Assembly (NCBI GenBank): GCA_020637515.1 | Contig: JACKKG010000001.1 | Coordinates: 2,572,501 to 2,636,500, forward strand | Direction of reading: 5' to 3' | From: Rhodobacter sp. | GTDB taxonomy: Bacteria; Pseudomonadota; Alphaproteobacteria; Rhodobacterales; Rhodobacteraceae | DNA length: 64,000 bases | Shown: one piece after another, positions 53,052 to 60,162 of the stretch | Layout of the letters: the number at the start of each line of letters is the position of its first letter | Numbering within the stretch: the stretch's first letter is position 1 | The notes under the pieces: generated by a model | Databases searched by the model: none | What the model was told of the DNA's origin: nothing | The model's input: the letters and a program-made list of their open reading frames with translations, nothing else | Program-made: the position numbers and the translations under genes

Positions 53052-54089
53052 ATGTTGCGACGCACGACCCTTTTCGGACTGGCCCTGATCGGGGCCGCGC
53101 CCCTGATGGCGCAGATGGCCCCCGCGCAAGAGGTGAACCTCTATTCCGCGCGCCACTATGACACCGACCTCAGGATCTACGAGACGTTCACCCGCGAGAC
53201 GGGTATCCGCGTGAACCTGATCGAGGGCGACGGCGAGCAACTGTTGCAGCGCATCCTGTCCGAAGGCGACAACAGCCCCGCCGATCTCTATGTCACGGTG
53301 GACGGCGGGCGGTTGCAGCGCGCGGTCGAGGCAGGCGTGTTCCAGCCGGTGCACGACGCGTATCTCGACAGCCGGGTGCCTGCGAATTTCCGCGATCCGG
53401 ACGACCTGTGGTTCGGGCTGTCCGCGCGCGCGCGGGTGATCTTCACCCGCAAGGGCGAACGCCCCGACTGGCTGAACGATTACGAGGACCTGGCCGACCC
53501 GCGGCTCGAGGGCGAGATCTGCATTCGGTCGTCCTCGTCGGTCTACAACATCTCGTTGCTGGCGGAACTGATCCAGGACCTGGGCGCCCAGGCGGCCGAG
53601 GACTGGGCGGCGGGCGTCGCGCGCAACCTGGCCCGGCCGCCCCAGGGCGGGGACCGTGACCAGCTCAGGGCCCTGGCGGCGGGCGAATGCTCGGTCGCGG
53701 TGTCGAACACCTATTACTGGGGGGCGCTGGCGCAATCCGACAATGCCGACGACCGTGCGGTGGCCGAGGCGGTGGAATTCTTCTATCCCAACCAGGGGAC
53801 GGCAGAGGCCCCGGGGCGCGGCGCGCATGTGAACATCTCGGGCGCCGGCGTGGCGGCCCATGCGCCGAACCGCGAGAACGCGATCCGGTTCCTGGAGTAT
53901 CTGGTGTCGGACGAGGCGCAGGCGATCTTTGCGGATTCGAACAACGAATTTCCGATCGTTCCGGGTGTGCAGATCCACGGTCCGGTGGCGCCCTTCACGG
54001 TGTTCCGCAACTCGGGCGTGAATGTGTCGGTCTATGGGCTCAACGCCGCCGAGGCGACCGAGATCTTCGACCGCGTGGGCTTTCCGTGA
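53052..54089 (+). CDS. fbpA: Ferric iron-binding periplasmic protein (FbpA type)
   Basis: The 345-residue protein has a signal peptide (cut near MAPAQ) and a class II substrate-binding fold. It starts EVNLYSARHYDTDLRIYETF, and the adjacent tyrosines Y221 and Y222 (SNTYYWG) are the usual Fe3+ ligands. It captures ferric iron in the periplasm for the divergent FbpB permease. ATG 53052 is preceded by GGAG with 7-bp spacing; an in-frame start at 53007 would precede the signal peptide. Confidence 0.94.
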   Translation: MLRRTTLFGLALIGAAPLMAQMAPAQEVNLYSARHYDTDLRIYETFTRETGIRVNLIEGDGEQLLQRILSEGDNSPADLYVTVDGGRLQRAVEAGVFQPVHDAYLDSRVPANFRDPDDLWFGLSARARVIFTRKGERPDWLNDYEDLADPRLEGEICIRSSSSVYNISLLAELIQDLGAQAAEDWAAGVARNLARPPQGGDRDQLRALAAGECSVAVSNTYYWGALAQSDNADDRAVAEAVEFFYPNQGTAEAPGRGAHVNISGAGVAAHAPNRENAIRFLEYLVSDEAQAIFADSNNEFPIVPGVQIHGPVAPFTVFRNSGVNVSVYGLNAAEATEIFDRVGFP

Positions 54090-54162
54090 CGGGCGCGTAG
54101 CCGACGGGCGGGGTTTCGCCCTCGGCCGGGAGGCTTCCAGCCTCCAGCCCTCGGGCGACCCG

Positions 54163-54203
54163 GTGGGGGGCGCTGCCCCCCACACCCCCCGGGATATTTC
54201 GGG
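54163..54203. repeat. Intergenic stem-loop element, copy 2
   Basis: GTGGGGGGC (54163-54171) pairs with GCCCCCCAC (9 bp, GCT loop), followed by ACCCCCCGGGATATTTCGGGCACAA. The layout (G/C hairpin, C-run, TATTT, purine-rich tail) matches the element at 6626-6672. It lies about 75 bp after fbpA and may end its transcript. Confidence 0.5.
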
Positions 54204-54311
54204 CACAAAGAGCGGGTTCCGGGGCCGCGCCGGGGTTCGCGAGGCCGGACTTCGGGCCGCCCCGATCAGGCCCCGCTCATGACCGCGCGTGGACAGGCCC
54301 TTGCTTTCGGG

Positions 54312-54353
54312 CCCCCGCGTTCAGGCCCCCGCGTTCAAGCCCCCGCGTTCAGG
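54312..54353. repeat. Three tandem 14-bp repeats
   Basis: Three head-to-tail copies of CCCCCGCGTTCAGG (the middle one with one change) span 54312-54325, 54326-54339 and 54340-54353. The last copy contains the stop codon of the minus-strand membrane protein gene. Confidence 0.85.
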
Positions 54354-54573
54354 CCAGCGTGATGCCGAAGATCACCATCATCAGACCGATCACCGAGACG
54401 AAGAGCGCCGCCATATTCCAGGCCACGCCCTTTTGCAGGGCTTTGCGCATGGCCGTGTCCGCGAGCCCCGAGCGCCGCAGCCGCAGCACCCAGACGACGC
54501 AGGCGAAGAGGCCCAGCACGCCCAGGACCGTGACGGCCGCGCCGCCCCAGATCAGAAGTTCCGCGCCTTGCAT
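54349..54573 (-). CDS. Small two-helix membrane protein, function unknown
   Basis: The 74-residue protein has two hydrophobic segments (about residues 7-29 and 52-73) joined by a basic loop (RLRRSGLADTAMRKALQKG). The layout is somewhat like HIG1-type or other small inner-membrane proteins, but I cannot place the family. ATG 54573 is the first start that excludes a non-hydrophobic proline/arginine-rich leader. It is divergent from gapR. Its stop codon lies inside the tandem repeat. Confidence 0.72.
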   Translation of the reverse strand: MQGAELLIWGGAAVTVLGVLGLFACVVWVLRLRRSGLADTAMRKALQKGVAWNMAALFVSVIGLMMVIFGITLA

Positions 54574-54695
54574 GCTGTCGTCCCCCGTGGCCGTTTGCCG
54601 CCGTCTAGCGGCTGGTCGCGCGAAGGGCAAGTGACCAGCCGCTTGCCCCGGGCGCGGGGCTTGGCTAGGAACGGGGTCCAACCAAGGAGGCAAGG

Positions 54696-54950
54696 ATGAG
54701 CAGCCCGGACACCGCCTATGACGTCACCGCCGACGAGCTTCGCCAGTTCGTCGAGCGTTACGAGCATCTGGAAGCCGAGAAGAAGGACATCACCGACCAG
54801 CAGAAAGAGGTGATGGCCGAGGCCAAGGGGCGCGGCTATGACACCAAGGCCCTGCGCAAGATCATCGCCCTGCGCAAGAAGAAGCCCGACGAAATCGCCG
54901 AGGAAGAGGCGGTTCTCGACCTTTACAAGGCCGCGCTGGGGATGAGCTGA
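54696..54950 (+). CDS. gapR: GapR family nucleoid-associated protein (DUF2312)
   Basis: The 84-residue protein matches DUF2312: VTADELRQFVERYEHLEAEKKDITDQQKEVMAEAKGRGYDTKALRKIIALRKK. In Caulobacter this family (GapR) encircles overtwisted DNA ahead of replication and transcription forks and stimulates topoisomerases. It has an N-terminal coiled coil (about 8-50) and a basic C-terminal helical part. It is divergent from the small membrane protein and ends 4 bp before a converging gene. Confidence 0.94.
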   Translation: MSSPDTAYDVTADELRQFVERYEHLEAEKKDITDQQKEVMAEAKGRGYDTKALRKIIALRKKKPDEIAEEEAVLDLYKAALGMS

Positions 54951-54954
54951 CGGC

Positions 54955-55830
54955 TCAGGGTTCGAGCAAACGCACGCCCGGAATCGACGCGATCAGATCG
55001 AGATCCTCTTCATAGAGCGCGGAGAGGGTCTCGACCGTGTCCTCGGTCCAGCCGGGCAGCAGGTCCTCGATCTCGACCGCGTCGGGGCGCACGAAGCGGG
55101 CCAGCAGCGCGGCCAGCATCTTGCGCCGCGCCAGATCGTCCGAGGGCGGGTTCTTGTCGAACCAGCGGCGCATCGCGGCGTGGCCGGTCGGGGTGACGAG
55201 GTCCCAATACCAGGCCAGCCACCCCTCCATCACGCTGTCGGGCCGGTGGTCGGCGACGGCGCGCAGGATCTCGGGCCACAGAAGCGGCGTATCCTCGTCG
55301 CACCAGACGGTCAGAGGCAGGTCGGGATGGGCCTCGGCGATGCGGGCCAGGGTCTGCGACCAGCGCAGCGCCATCGGATCGGTGTCCTTGAGCACCTGCT
55401 CGACCCCGCCCGAGGTCTTTTCCGCGCAAAGCGCGGGCAGGAAGGTCGCCGGATTGCGGATCGCCAGGAACAGTTCGATACGCGCCGCCGGGAACAGGTG
55501 GCGCAGCAGGGCGATCCGGTCCTCGGCCGCATGATAGAGACGATTCGCGCTGACCACCCATTTCGGCAGCGACAGGAACGCCTCCGAGGAAAACACCACG
55601 CGGCGGATGTTCTCGTCCTCGACGATGCTGTCCAGGATTTCCTCCTGCGTGTCCAGCGTCGTTTCCTGGTCGCGCAGCGCAAAGGCCAGCCTGCGCAGTT
55701 GCTGGCGATACTGGCCGGGGCCTGGAATGGCGACGCCCTGTTCGAGCAGCGCCGGGCGATTGCGCATCAGGCACCGCACCAACTGGTCGCGATCGGTCAC
55801 ATGGGCGCCAAGATGAAACGCGATTTCCAT
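54955..55830 (-). CDS. Hypothetical protein, possibly sulfotransferase-like
   Basis: The 291-residue protein begins MEIAFHLGAHVTDRDQLVRCLMRNRPALLEQGVAIPGP. This resembles the start of P-loop sulfotransferase-like proteins (FHLGAHKTGTT), but the phosphosulfate-binding GAHKT is replaced by GAHVTDRD. A later segment (ARIELFLAIRNPATFLPAL) resembles the family's 3'-phosphate region. It may be a degenerate or alternative transferase. It is convergent with gapR (4 bp between stops). Confidence 0.65.
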   Translation of the reverse strand: MEIAFHLGAHVTDRDQLVRCLMRNRPALLEQGVAIPGPGQYRQQLRRLAFALRDQETTLDTQEEILDSIVEDENIRRVVFSSEAFLSLPKWVVSANRLYHAAEDRIALLRHLFPAARIELFLAIRNPATFLPALCAEKTSGGVEQVLKDTDPMALRWSQTLARIAEAHPDLPLTVWCDEDTPLLWPEILRAVADHRPDSVMEGWLAWYWDLVTPTGHAAMRRWFDKNPPSDDLARRKMLAALLARFVRPDAVEIEDLLPGWTEDTVETLSALYEEDLDLIASIPGVRLLEP

Positions 55831-55902
55831 GGCTTACGGCATAGCGCGAGTGCCGGCGACGACGCAAGCCCCCGCCGTTGCCCGCGCCGGCGTGCAACCG
55901 GC

Positions 55903-55931
55903 TTGAGCGACGCGCCGATTGCCGGTATCAG
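55903..55931 (+). promoter_or_regulatory. Candidate promoter of tRNA-Thr
   Basis: TTGAGC (55903-55908) and TATCAG (55926-55931) are separated by 17 bp and sit just upstream of the mature tRNA end, so a start near 55938 is expected. Confidence 0.45.
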
Positions 55932-55939
55932 GGCGCGAC

Positions 55940-56015
55940 GCCGGTGTAGCTCAGTTGGTAGAGCAGCTGATTTGTAATCAGAAGGTCGGGGGTTCGAGTC
56001 CCTCCACCGGCACCA
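55940..56015 (+). tRNA. tRNA-Thr (anticodon TGT)
   Basis: A 76-nt cloverleaf with encoded CCA. The acceptor stem GCCGGTG pairs with CACCGGC, the D-arm is GCTCAGTTGGTAGAGC, the anticodon loop TTTGTAA gives TGT, and the T-arm is CGGGGGTTCGAGTCCCT-like. It lies 166 bp upstream of the HAD-UbiA gene. Confidence 0.95.
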
Positions 56016-56180
56016 GGCCGCGTGGCTGACAGGCCGGCCCGATCGGACGGCGGGCGCCGCTCGCGACCGACCGTCGCGCCCGGTCCCGGGCCGTCACCGG
56101 ATGGGCGCGCGCCGGGGACCCCTTGCGCCGCCGTCCCGCTGCGTGGCAGGGTCGCGCAGGAATGGCAGGCAACCCGGTTC

Positions 56181-57617
56181 ATGGCACAGCACCCACAGAC
56201 CCTCCCCGTGCTGGTCGTTGACCTCGACGGCACACTGATCCGCTCGGACATGCTGTTCGAAAGCTTCTGGTCGGGGTTTGCGCGGGACTGGCGGACGCCG
56301 TTGTGGGCCATCGCCGGGCTGGCCCGCGGGCGGGCGGCGCTGAAGGCGCGGCTCGCGGCCATCAGCCCGCCCGATCCTGCGGCCCTGCCCTATGAGCCGG
56401 CGGTGCTGGAGCACGTCCGCCAATGGCGCGCACGCGGCGGGCAAAGCGCCCTGGTGACGGCGGCGGACCAGACGCTGGCCAATGCCGTCGCCAATCACCT
56501 GGACCTGTTCGACGCGGTGCACGGGTCGGACGGTGCGATCAATCTGAAAGGTCCGGCCAAGGCCGAGTGGCTGCGCCGCACCTATGGCGCGGGCGGCTAT
56601 GTCTATGCCGGCGACAGCACCGCCGACCTGCCGGTCTGGCAGACGGCGGCCGGCGCGGTCACGGTGGGCCTGCGCCCGGGCCTGCGGGCCCGCGTGGACG
56701 CGCTGCACCCCGATGCGGTGCATCTGGCGCCACCCGCGCCGATCTTCCCGGCCGCGCTGCGCGCCATGCGGCCCCAGCAATGGGTGAAGAACCTGTTGGT
56801 GTTCCTGCCGATGCTGGCCGCGCACCAGTTCGGCCCGCACACGCTGGCGCAGGGTCTGGTGGCCTTTCTGGCGTTCAGCCTTGTGGCCTCGAGCGTCTAT
56901 CTGCTGAACGATCTGCTGGACATCGGATCGGACCGCGCGCACCCGCGCAAGCGGAACCGCCCGCTGGCCTCGGGCGCGCTGCCGCTGTCGCATGGCATGG
57001 CGATGGTGCCGCTGCTGCTGGCGATGGGGCTGGGGCTGGGGCTGGTTCTGCAACCGCTGTTCCTGCCGGTGCTGCTGGGCTATTACCTGCTGACCATCGC
57101 CTATTCGCTGTGGCTGAAGCGCAAGCCGATCCTCGACATCTGCGTGCTGGCGACGCTCTATACCCTGCGGCTGGCGGCGGGCGGTGCGGCCATGGGCATC
57201 GTGCCCTCGGTCTGGTTGCTGAGCTTCTCGGCCTTTTTGTTCTTTGCGCTGGCCGCGGTCAAACGGCAGGCCGAGTTGGTGGACATGGCGCATCGCAACC
57301 AGGTCGAGGCCGCCGGGCGCGGCTACCGTGTCAGCGACCTGCCGGTGGTGACGCAGATGGCCACGGCCTCGGGCTTTGTCGCGGTGCTGGTCTTCATGCT
57401 TTACCTCAACGAGCCGGTGACGCGCGATCTGTATGCCAATCCGATGATCCTGTGGGCGGTCTGTCTGCTGCTGCTTTACTGGGTCGCGCGGATGATCCTG
57501 CTGGCGCAGCGCGGCCAGATGGACGACGATCCGGTGGCCTTTGCCGTGCGCGACCGCGTCAGCCAGATCGTCCTGCTGCTCTTTGCCGCCACGTTTGCGC
57601 TGGCGACGCTGCTATGA
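56181..57617 (+). CDS. HAD phosphatase-UbiA prenyltransferase fusion (DPPR synthase-like)
   Basis: A 478-residue two-domain protein. The N-terminal HAD domain (1-200) has D14-x-D16 (DLDGT), a TAAD motif, a conserved lysine (LKGPAK) and GDSTADLPVW. The C-terminal UbiA domain (205-478) has about eight helices, with N243-D244-LLDIGSDRAHPRKRNRPL and the second YSLWLKRKPILD aspartate block. UbiA members of this type (Rv3806c in mycobacteria, NoeC-type in Azorhizobium) join 5-phosphoribosyl pyrophosphate to decaprenyl phosphate. The HAD domain could remove the 5-phosphate, a role done by a separate protein in mycobacteria. Its stop overlaps the gtrA-like start (ATGA). Confidence 0.85.
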   Translation: MAQHPQTLPVLVVDLDGTLIRSDMLFESFWSGFARDWRTPLWAIAGLARGRAALKARLAAISPPDPAALPYEPAVLEHVRQWRARGGQSALVTAADQTLANAVANHLDLFDAVHGSDGAINLKGPAKAEWLRRTYGAGGYVYAGDSTADLPVWQTAAGAVTVGLRPGLRARVDALHPDAVHLAPPAPIFPAALRAMRPQQWVKNLLVFLPMLAAHQFGPHTLAQGLVAFLAFSLVASSVYLLNDLLDIGSDRAHPRKRNRPLASGALPLSHGMAMVPLLLAMGLGLGLVLQPLFLPVLLGYYLLTIAYSLWLKRKPILDICVLATLYTLRLAAGGAAMGIVPSVWLLSFSAFLFFALAAVKRQAELVDMAHRNQVEAAGRGYRVSDLPVVTQMATASGFVAVLVFMLYLNEPVTRDLYANPMILWAVCLLLLYWVARMILLAQRGQMDDDPVAFAVRDRVSQIVLLLFAATFALATLL

Positions 57618-58045
57618 GCGCGCCGCGCGGTTGGGCGCTGGTCACGCGCTACGCGGGATTCGCGGCCCTTGCGACGGTGGTGAATCTGGGCGCGCAGCGA
57701 CTGGTTCTGGCGGCGTCGGGCCCGGTGGGGACGCGCTATGCACTGGCGCTGGTGCTGGGCACGGGCGCGGGGCTGGTGGTGAAATACCTGCTGGACAAGC
57801 GCTGGATCTTTGCCGATCTCGAAACCGGCGCGCGCGCCCACGGGCGCAAGTTCACGCTGTATACCGTGATGGGCCTGGTCACGACGGCGATCTTCTGGGC
57901 CACCGAAACCGCGTTCTGGTGGGTCCTGGGCGGCGATCTGGCGCGCGAGGCGGGCGCGGTCCTCGGACTTGCCGTGGGCTATGGGGTGAAATACCAGTTG
58001 GACAAGCGATTTGTCTTTACCAGCGAGAGAGCCGATGCAGCTTGA
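57614..58045 (+). CDS. GtrA family small membrane protein
   Basis: A 143-residue protein with four transmembrane segments, the usual GtrA layout: YAGFAALATVVNLGAQRLV near the start and repeated KYLLDKRWIF and KYQLDKRFVF motifs. GtrA proteins are proposed to flip or recruit polyprenyl-phosphate sugars. In Mycobacterium tuberculosis the homologue Rv3789 lies next to dprE1 and dprE2. Here the gene overlaps both neighbours (ATGA at the start, 11 bp at the end). Confidence 0.88.
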   Translation: MSAPRGWALVTRYAGFAALATVVNLGAQRLVLAASGPVGTRYALALVLGTGAGLVVKYLLDKRWIFADLETGARAHGRKFTLYTVMGLVTTAIFWATETAFWWVLGGDLAREAGAVLGLAVGYGVKYQLDKRFVFTSERADAA

Positions 58046-59348
58046 GGGGTGGGGCCGATATCCCCGGATCGAGGGCAGCCTGAGCGCGCCCCGCGACGCC
58101 GAGGCCCTGGCCGCGCTGGTGGCCCGGGGGCCGCTGATCGCGCGCGGCATGGGGCGCGCCTATGGCGATGCGGCGATCGGGCGTCACGCGGTTTCGACGC
58201 GCCATTTCAACCGCATGATCGCCTTTGACGCGGAGACCGGCCAACTCACCGCCGAGGCCGGCGTTACCTTGAGCGAGATCATCGAGGCCTTTCTGCCCCG
58301 GGGTTGGTTCCTGTCCGTCACGCCGGGCACGCAGTTCGTGTCGCTGGGTGGCGCCATTGCCGCCGATGTCCACGGCAAGAACCACCATTCCGAGGGCGCC
58401 TTTGGCACCTTTGTGGACTGGATCGAGGTGATGGGCCCCGACGGCGCCGTGACCCGCACCAAGCGGGGCGAGGACCTGTTCGAATGGACGCTGGGCGGCA
58501 TGGGTCTGACCGGCGTGATCGTGCGCGCCGCGATCCGGCTGAAGCGCGTCGAATCCGGCTGGATCCGACAGCAGACCATCGCCGCGCCGAATCTGGACGC
58601 CGCGCTCGAGGCCTTCGAGCGGACCTACGGCGCCACCTATTCGATGGCCTGGATCGACTGCGCGGCCTCGGGGGCGGCCATGGGGCGGTCGATCGTCATG
58701 AACGGCGAACACGCCGTTCGCGCCGAACTGCCCGCCGCGCAGCGCGCCACGCCCTTTGTAACGCCGCGCCACAAGGGCCCCCGCGTGCCCGTCGATCTGC
58801 CGGGATTTGTGCTGAATCCCTGGTCGATCCGCGCCTTCAACACGCTCTATTTCCAAAAGGGCGCCCATAGCCAACCCTCCAGCCTGGTGGGATGGGAGCC
58901 GTTCTTCTACCCGCTCGACGCGATCCGCGACTGGAACCGGATCTACGGCCGCAAGGGGTTCATGCAATTCCAGTGCGTCGTCCCGCTGGAGAGCCACGCC
59001 GAGGGGCTGCGCGCGATCCTTGGCGCGATCAGCCGGACAGGCGCGGGGTCGTTCCTGGCCGTGCTGAAACGCTTTGGCGCCCAGGACAGCCGCCTGTCCT
59101 TTCCGATGCAGGGCTATACGCTGGCCCTCGACTTTCCCATGACCCAGCGGAGCCTCGCCCTGATGCCCGAACTCGACCGGATCACCGCCGACCATGGCGG
59201 GCGCTTCTACCTGGCCAAGGACAGCCGGATGAGCGCCGACACCCTGCGCCGCACCGATCCGCGCTGGCAGGGCTTTGCCGACTGGCGGCGCGCGCAGGGG
59301 CTGGCGGGGCGCTTCGTCTCGGCACAAAGCGAAAGGCTGGGGCTGTGA
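58035..59348 (+). CDS. DprE1-like FAD-dependent oxidoreductase
   Basis: The 437-residue protein has a VAO-type FAD domain (GMGRAYGDAAIG near residue 38; GTQFVSLGGAIAADVHGKNHH) and a C-terminal substrate domain matching mycobacterial DprE1 throughout, for example SRLSFPMQGYTLALDFPM and FYLAKDSRMSADTL. K395 corresponds to DprE1 Lys418. The position of Cys387, target of benzothiazinones, is A364 here, at identical spacing. DprE1 oxidises decaprenyl-phosphoryl ribose at C2'. The start ATG 58035 overlaps the gtrA-like gene by 11 bp, and the stop overlaps the dprE2-like GTG. Confidence 0.9.
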   Translation: MQLEGWGRYPRIEGSLSAPRDAEALAALVARGPLIARGMGRAYGDAAIGRHAVSTRHFNRMIAFDAETGQLTAEAGVTLSEIIEAFLPRGWFLSVTPGTQFVSLGGAIAADVHGKNHHSEGAFGTFVDWIEVMGPDGAVTRTKRGEDLFEWTLGGMGLTGVIVRAAIRLKRVESGWIRQQTIAAPNLDAALEAFERTYGATYSMAWIDCAASGAAMGRSIVMNGEHAVRAELPAAQRATPFVTPRHKGPRVPVDLPGFVLNPWSIRAFNTLYFQKGAHSQPSSLVGWEPFFYPLDAIRDWNRIYGRKGFMQFQCVVPLESHAEGLRAILGAISRTGAGSFLAVLKRFGAQDSRLSFPMQGYTLALDFPMTQRSLALMPELDRITADHGGRFYLAKDSRMSADTLRRTDPRWQGFADWRRAQGLAGRFVSAQSERLGL

Positions 59349-60079
59349 GCGGCGCGGTGCTGATCCTGGGCGCGCGGTCCGACATCGCCCGCGCCTGCGC
59401 CCATCGCTACGCGCGCGAGGGCTATGCGGTGCAACTCGCCGCGCGCCAGGCCGAGACGCTGGACCCCGACGCCCAGGATCTGCGGCTGCGCCACCAGGTC
59501 GCGGTCTCGACCCACCCGTTCGATGCGCTCGACACCGCCGGCTTTGCCGCCTTTGTCGATTCGCTGCCCGTGCTGCCCGACACGGTGATCTGCGCCGTCG
59601 GGTTCATGGGCGAGCAGAGCACCAGCCAGACCGACCCGGCCGCCGCCGCGCGCGTGCTGCGAACGAACCTCGAAGGGCCGGCGCTGATCCTCGAGCTGCT
59701 GGCTGGCCGGTTCGCGACGCGCGGCCACGGCGCGGTGATCGGCATCTCGTCGGTCGCCGGGGACCGGGGGCGCGCGTCGAACTATGTCTACGGCGCCGCC
59801 AAGGCCGGGTTCACGGCCTATCTCTCGGGCCTCAGAAACCGGCTGTCGCGGACCCAAGTGCAGGTAATCACGGTGAAACCCGGTTTCGTCGCGACCCGCA
59901 TGACCGAAGGCATGGACCTGAACCCGCGCCTCACCGCCAGCCCCGAGGCCGTCGCCCAGGCGATCTGGCAGGCGCAACGCAGACGGCGCGACGTCGTCTA
60001 TGTCAAACCCGTCTGGCGGCTGGTGATGGCGATCATCCGCGCCCTGCCCGAGGGGATCTTCAAGCGCACGCGGCTCTAG
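59345..60079 (+). CDS. DprE2-like short-chain dehydrogenase
   Basis: A 244-residue SDR that matches DprE2. GARSDIARACA is the nucleotide loop, the catalytic pair is Y149-GAA-K153, SSVAGDRGRASNYVYG precedes it, and the C-terminal RLVMAIIRALPEGIFKRTRL closely follows the mycobacterial protein. DprE2 reduces the keto intermediate from DprE1, completing ribose to arabinose epimerisation on the lipid carrier. GTG 59345 overlaps the DprE1-like stop. The whole four-gene unit is one translationally coupled message. Confidence 0.88.
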   Translation: MSGAVLILGARSDIARACAHRYAREGYAVQLAARQAETLDPDAQDLRLRHQVAVSTHPFDALDTAGFAAFVDSLPVLPDTVICAVGFMGEQSTSQTDPAAAARVLRTNLEGPALILELLAGRFATRGHGAVIGISSVAGDRGRASNYVYGAAKAGFTAYLSGLRNRLSRTQVQVITVKPGFVATRMTEGMDLNPRLTASPEAVAQAIWQAQRRRRDVVYVKPVWRLVMAIIRALPEGIFKRTRL

Positions 60080-60162
60080 CGGTCGGCGGCGCGCCGCCGA
60101 TGACCGCGCGGCGCGCAACAGCCTTCATTGTCGGTTAGGGATTTCCTGCGTATGGAAGATCC

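Noticed and set aside
51156..54206. 1016-codon open frame on the minus strand
   Set aside because: It spans both fbpA (antisense) and fbpB (another frame). The translation is low-complexity Gly/Arg/Ala, so it is a shadow of the two real genes.
54312..54353. Short CRISPR-like array
   Set aside because: Only three 14-bp units with no spacers; it is a simple tandem repeat.
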